This document shows, one piece after another, positions 5,816 to 8,957 of a stretch of DNA of 8,957 bases. A program made the position numbers and the translations under genes. The DNA is taken from the NCBI GenBank assembly GCA_937930625.1, contig CALHBW010000455.1:1-8957 (forward strand). The letters run 5' to 3'. Within the stretch, counting starts at the first letter, position 1. Every line of letters begins with the position of its first letter. The stretch is from an uncultured Saprospiraceae bacterium. GTDB lineage: Bacteria > Bacteroidota > Bacteroidia > Chitinophagales > Saprospiraceae. Under the pieces are notes generated by a model that was given only the letters and a program-made list of their open reading frames with translations, did not search any database and was not told the DNA's origin.

Positions 5816-6268
5816 ATGAAAAAAATAACAATATTAATCGTATTTATAATCACCTCAATCGCCCTTCAAGCCCAAGAACAAAAAAAAGAAAACACTTGGA
5901 AGACCCTTTCCAAAATCACCTACAAACAGCAATATGACGAAATCATGGGTTTTGATATTGATATACCCGTATTCAGTCAATCTATCAAGGATTTGGAGGG
6001 CAAAGAAGTCTTGGTAGAAGGCTATATCATTCCGGTGGAAGGTTATAAGCAGCAGAGCAATTTCGTATTTTCTGCCTATCCTTATAATATGTGTTTTTTC
6101 TGCGGTGGTGCAGGGCCCGAAACCGTCATGGAAGTCAATTCGGATGACCCGAAAATCACCTACACCTCCAAGCCTATCATTATCAAAGGCACATTAGAAC
6201 TCAACTCCGGCGACATCAATCGCCTGATGTACACTTTGAATAATGCCGTTCTGATAGAAAAAAAATAA
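5816..6268 (+). CDS. Exported DUF3299-like protein B with CFFCG motif (paralog of A)
   Basis: The 150-residue product has a signal peptide (KK, hydrophobic to about residue 17, cut near QA-QE). It then aligns along its full mature length with protein A, with about 70 identical residues of ~126 by hand count. Shared blocks are WKTLS, YDEIMGFD, GYIIPVEG, FSAYPYNMCFFCGGAGPETV (86-105, cysteines C93 and C96), YTSKPI and GDINRLMYTL. A single-residue gap lies after the CFFCG region. The gene begins 10 bases after the DUF4276 stop, without a Shine-Dalgarno, so it likely shares a transcript with the ATPase pair. Its closest relative in the window lies on the other side of that pair, which suggests the pair was inserted between tandem duplicates or that B was carried with it. 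Biochemical role unknown; metal or redox handling in the envelope is possible. Confidence 0.8.
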   Translation: MKKITILIVFIITSIALQAQEQKKENTWKTLSKITYKQQYDEIMGFDIDIPVFSQSIKDLEGKEVLVEGYIIPVEGYKQQSNFVFSAYPYNMCFFCGGAGPETVMEVNSDDPKITYTSKPIIIKGTLELNSGDINRLMYTLNNAVLIEKK

Positions 6269-6290
6269 TGATTGTTTAGTGATAAAATTG

Positions 6291-6339
6291 TTTGATTGTT
6301 ATATTATTGCATTATGGTTGTAAGCATCTTACAATCAAA
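6291..6339 (+). promoter_or_regulatory. Hairpin with an alternative partner between DUF3299-like B and the peptidase
   Basis: tggttgtaag (6315-6324) and cttacaatca (6328-6337) form a 10-bp stem (one G-U) around a 3-nt loop. The right arm could instead pair with an upstream segment: tttgattgt (6291-6299) is the exact reverse complement of acaatcaaa (6331-6339). The two structures exclude each other. No T-run follows, so it is not a standard terminator. It may only reflect low-complexity AT-rich DNA. Confidence 0.4.
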
Positions 6340-6356
6340 TCATTTAACAGTCAATT

Positions 6357-8720
6357 ATGCCGCCACAGCCAGAACGCCCTCAATACCAATTACCGCCAAA
6401 AGTCATCGCTGACCTGATAGATGCTCCACCTGTTCCTGTGGTGAGTATCCACTCTGTTAGTCGTAAAACCTTGTTTTTGCATCGTCCGAATTTGCCCTCA
6501 ATTGACGAGGTAGCAGTGGACGAATTGCGCCTTGCGGGTGTACGCCTCAATCCGCGCACTACAGGTGGCAGTCGTGTGTTTTATTTTGATAAAATTTTCA
6601 TTCAACAAGACGGCAAACAACTCAAAGTACGTGGCATTCCGCCGCGCGCCAAGATTCAAAATGTATCCTGGTCGCCTGATGGAGAGCGTCTTGCGTTTAC
6701 GATTACACGCGCACGTAGCATAGAATTGTGGCTTGCGGAGGGCGAACCATTTACTGCAAGAAAATTGACCGGAACCATTATTAATGATACGCTTGGCAGT
6801 CGTCCGTTTCGCTGGCTTTCAGATAATGAAACCATCGTTTGCAAAACAGTTCCTAACGAAAGAGGTAAAGTCCCTGTCCCGTCCCGTGTTCCACAAGGAC
6901 CTATTATTCAGGAAAATACAGAACGTAAAACCGCCCATCGCACCTATCAGGATGTGCTGAAAAATGAGCATGACGCGGCTTTGTTTGAGTATTATACGCG
7001 TAGCCAATTGGTTCGTATTCATGTAAAAACAGGACGCTCTCGCAAATTGAATAAACCCGCTATTATCGCCTCATTCTCGCCCTCGCCCGATGGCAACTAC
7101 ATACATGTCGCACAGGTCGAACGCCCGTTTTCGTATGTTGTGCCGTATTCACGCTTTGCGAAGCGCATTGAATTGTGGAATCGTGATGGCAAGCGGATAA
7201 AAACCCTCGCTGAAATTCCCGTAGCAGATGATATTCCTCAAGGTTTTGATGCTGTGCGTACCGGTCCGCGTAGTTTTTGCTGGCGCAACGACCACCCCGC
7301 GACACTCTACTGGGTAGAAGCTCAGGACGGCGGCGACCCGCGACGTAAGGCAGATATACGCGACCAAGTATTTTCCCTCGAAGCTCCCTTTGACGGCGAA
7401 TCGCAAAAGAGTATTGCCACTAAGATGCGCTTCAATTCATTTGAATGGGGAACCGACAAGCTCGCTATTATCGAAGAATGGCAGTGGAAAGACCGTCGCA
7501 TAGTCACTTCACGTTTCGCGCCGGATGCGCCGGAGAAAGGCAAAACGGTGCTTTTTGACTATTCATGGGAAGACAGATATAATGTACCCGGCAACTTTCA
7601 GACTCATTCTAATGAATACGGGAAGCATGTTTTGATGCAAAATAAAAAGGGAAAATTATTCTTAATTGGTGAAGGGGCTTCGCCTGAAGGCAACCGCCCT
7701 TTTATCGACTTATTTGATGTAAAAAAACAAAAAACAAAACGACTCTTTCAATCAAAGGCACCAAATTATGAAGTTCCCATGAAAATATTAAACACTGATA
7801 ATCAAATCATTATTACCAGTCGTGAATCAAATAACGAACCCGCGAATTATTTCATAAAATATCTAAAAAAAGGAAAAGAAACGCAAGTTTCACATTTCCC
7901 TCATCCATATCCGCACCTCAAAAAATTGAGTCCGCAACTACTCGAATACAAGCGCAAAGATGGCGTAAAACTTCGCGCCAAACTCTATCTGCCCATCAAC
8001 TATAACAAAAAGAAAGACGGGAGATTACCTGTACTCATGTGGGCATATCCGCGCGAGTACAAAAGCGCAGATGCCGCAGGACAAATGCAAGATTCGCCAT
8101 ATCGTTTTACACGCTTGTACGCACACTCGCCTTTGTATTGGGTCATGCAGGGCTACGCGGTGGTCGAAGGTTTTGGAATGCCGATAGTGGGCGAAGGCAA
8201 TATAGAACCTAACCAAAAATTTGTGGAACAACTCCGCGCTAATGCTAAAGCCGCCATTAAAAAAATCGTAAAGATGGGCGTTGCCGACCCAAATCGCATC
8301 GCCGTAGGTGGTCATTCTTATGGTGCATTTATGACTGCTAACTTGCTGGCACACACCAATTTGTTTGCGGCAGGAATTGCACGTAGCGGTGCATACAATC
8401 GTACCTTGACGCCTTTTGGCTTTCAGTCGGAAGAACGCAATTTTTGGGAAGCTACCGAGACGTACATGCAAATGTCTCCTTTCACAAATGCCGATAAGAT
8501 TAACGCACCTCTACTCCTCATTCATGGAGAAGCAGATGCTAATTCGGGTACATACCCGATGCAAAGTGAGCGTTTTTATAGCGCATTGAAAGGTTTGGGC
8601 AAAACGGTGCGTCTGGCAATCCTTCCGAAAGAAAGTCATGGCTATCGCGCCCGCGAATCGGTGATGCACATGCTTTGGGAAATGACCGAATGGTTGGATA
8701 AGTATGTGAAAAACAGATAA
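6357..8720 (+). CDS. S9D-type prolyl-oligopeptidase-family serine peptidase (glutamyl endopeptidase-like), no signal peptide
   Basis: The 787-residue enzyme has an N-terminal beta-propeller (about 30-520; blade motifs such as NVSWSPDGERLAF at 102-114 and SFSPSPDGNYI near 239-249) and a C-terminal alpha/beta-hydrolase domain (about 540-787). The nucleophile is S654 in GGHSYGAF, the acid is probably D727 in HGEADANSGT, and the base is H761 in ESHGYRA. The segment ARSGAYNRTLTPFGFQSEER after the nucleophile is typical of subfamily S9D, which includes the plant plastid glutamyl endopeptidase. Bacteroidota relatives usually have a signal peptide before the conserved LPPKVIADLIDAP; here that motif starts at residue 12. 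An in-frame TAA at 6345-6347 bars any longer form, and the leading residues are proline-rich, not hydrophobic. The enzyme therefore appears cytoplasmic unless exported another way. It likely degrades peptides, cleaving after acidic residues. It lies 88 bases after DUF3299-like B and its link to that operon is uncertain. Confidence 0.9.
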   Translation: MPPQPERPQYQLPPKVIADLIDAPPVPVVSIHSVSRKTLFLHRPNLPSIDEVAVDELRLAGVRLNPRTTGGSRVFYFDKIFIQQDGKQLKVRGIPPRAKIQNVSWSPDGERLAFTITRARSIELWLAEGEPFTARKLTGTIINDTLGSRPFRWLSDNETIVCKTVPNERGKVPVPSRVPQGPIIQENTERKTAHRTYQDVLKNEHDAALFEYYTRSQLVRIHVKTGRSRKLNKPAIIASFSPSPDGNYIHVAQVERPFSYVVPYSRFAKRIELWNRDGKRIKTLAEIPVADDIPQGFDAVRTGPRSFCWRNDHPATLYWVEAQDGGDPRRKADIRDQVFSLEAPFDGESQKSIATKMRFNSFEWGTDKLAIIEEWQWKDRRIVTSRFAPDAPEKGKTVLFDYSWEDRYNVPGNFQTHSNEYGKHVLMQNKKGKLFLIGEGASPEGNRPFIDLFDVKKQKTKRLFQSKAPNYEVPMKILNTDNQIIITSRESNNEPANYFIKYLKKGKETQVSHFPHPYPHLKKLSPQLLEYKRKDGVKLRAKLYLPINYNKKKDGRLPVLMWAYPREYKSADAAGQMQDSPYRFTRLYAHSPLYWVMQGYAVVEGFGMPIVGEGNIEPNQKFVEQLRANAKAAIKKIVKMGVADPNRIAVGGHSYGAFMTANLLAHTNLFAAGIARSGAYNRTLTPFGFQSEERNFWEATETYMQMSPFTNADKINAPLLLIHGEADANSGTYPMQSERFYSALKGLGKTVRLAILPKESHGYRARESVMHMLWEMTEWLDKYVKNR

Positions 8721-8753
8721 AACTGCAATTTCAACCGCAACTTCAAAATCAAA

Positions 8754-8768
8754 TTCAACGAAGTTGAA
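8754..8768 (+). terminator. Weak hairpin after the peptidase gene
   Basis: ttcaac (8754-8759) and gttgaa (8763-8768) pair around gaa, followed after 8 bases by a short run atttttc. An upstream atttcaac (8728-8735) could also pair with gttgaaat (8763-8770). The stem is short and AT-rich, so this is only a possible transcription end. Confidence 0.25.
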
Positions 8769-8845
8769 ATAGACAAATTTTTCAATTTATTTCTGTAATT
8801 GAATTTTATTGAGTGTGTCACAAATCGGTGGTGAAAAATTTTGAC

Positions 8846-8948
8846 AGGCGCGTAGCGTCAGCCCCATTTGTAAAAATGAAATTCCCCGCTTTCCAAAGGC
8901 GCGTAGCGTCGGCACTCTTACGCGATGGTGCCGACGCTACGCGCCTTT
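8846..8948. repeat. GC-rich repeat: one direct copy plus a perfect 21-bp inverted pair
   Basis: Arms 8895-8915 and 8928-8948 are exact reverse complements over 21 bp (22 with the flanking C-G pair) around a 12-nt loop. A third, direct copy of the core aggcgcgtagcgtc stands at 8846-8859. The arms are about two thirds G+C in surroundings that are strongly AT-rich, and contain no ORF. The arrangement recalls REP/BIME-type palindromic repeats. The 3' arm could pair with either upstream copy. The rest of the 8721-8957 tail holds no recognisable gene. Confidence 0.8.
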
Positions 8949-8957
8949 GAAGGTAGA

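Noticed and set aside
8025..8471. 148-codon open frame on the - strand
   Set aside because: Antisense to the catalytic domain of the peptidase; composition is that of a reverse-complement shadow and no start context is seen.
8846..8948. Possible CRISPR repeats
   Set aside because: Only three copies, one inverted, with unequal spacing; no regular repeat-spacer pattern.

Overview
The window looks like a chromosomal segment of a free-living Bacteroidota, most likely a Saprospiria/Chitinophagia-type organism. The reasons are AT-rich intergenic DNA, mostly absent Shine-Dalgarno sequences, short lipid-free signal peptides ending in A-Q, Bacteroidota-type protein families (CFFCG-type DUF3299-like proteins, TPR proteins, an S9D peptidase), and intergenic space full of short palindromes. 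This lineage call is inference from style and families. All recognised genes lie on the + strand.

Layout. (1) Bases 1-528 are the 3' end of a larger gene whose last ~50 residues match the colicin E3-type ribosome-cleaving RNase domain, including the Asp/His/Glu/Arg residues. No immunity-like gene directly follows. (2) 601-1632 encodes an exported TPR protein. (3) 1630-1876 is a nested palindrome that fills the gap to the next gene. (4) 1883-3085 encodes a MacB/FtsX-type ABC permease with two histidine-rich stretches. (5) 3086-3461 is non-coding and holds short tandem repeats plus a 156-bp inverted-repeat element. (6) 3462-6268 is a four-gene, same-strand cluster: DUF3299-like protein A, an AAA/OLD-like ATPase, a DUF4276 (TOPRIM-like) protein, and DUF3299-like protein B. 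(7) 6357-8720 encodes an S9D glutamyl-endopeptidase-like enzyme without a signal peptide. (8) 8721-8957 is a non-coding tail with a GC-rich repeat hairpin.

How the genes may work together. The permease and the two small exported CxxC proteins resemble parts of a metal-associated ABC export/import module known from other phyla, but the ATPase subunit of that transporter is not in the window. The most interesting unit is the ATPase + DUF4276 pair: the two genes overlap by ATGA, have a strong ribosome site at the junction, and sit precisely between two roughly half-identical DUF3299-like paralogs. It has the architecture of a two-component nucleolytic anti-phage system (compare PARIS and the OLD/Gabija group). 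With the colicin-E3-like toxin end at the left edge, the region looks like a small conflict/defence neighbourhood embedded in ordinary envelope genes. No RNA genes, CRISPR arrays, transposase genes or attachment sites were seen.
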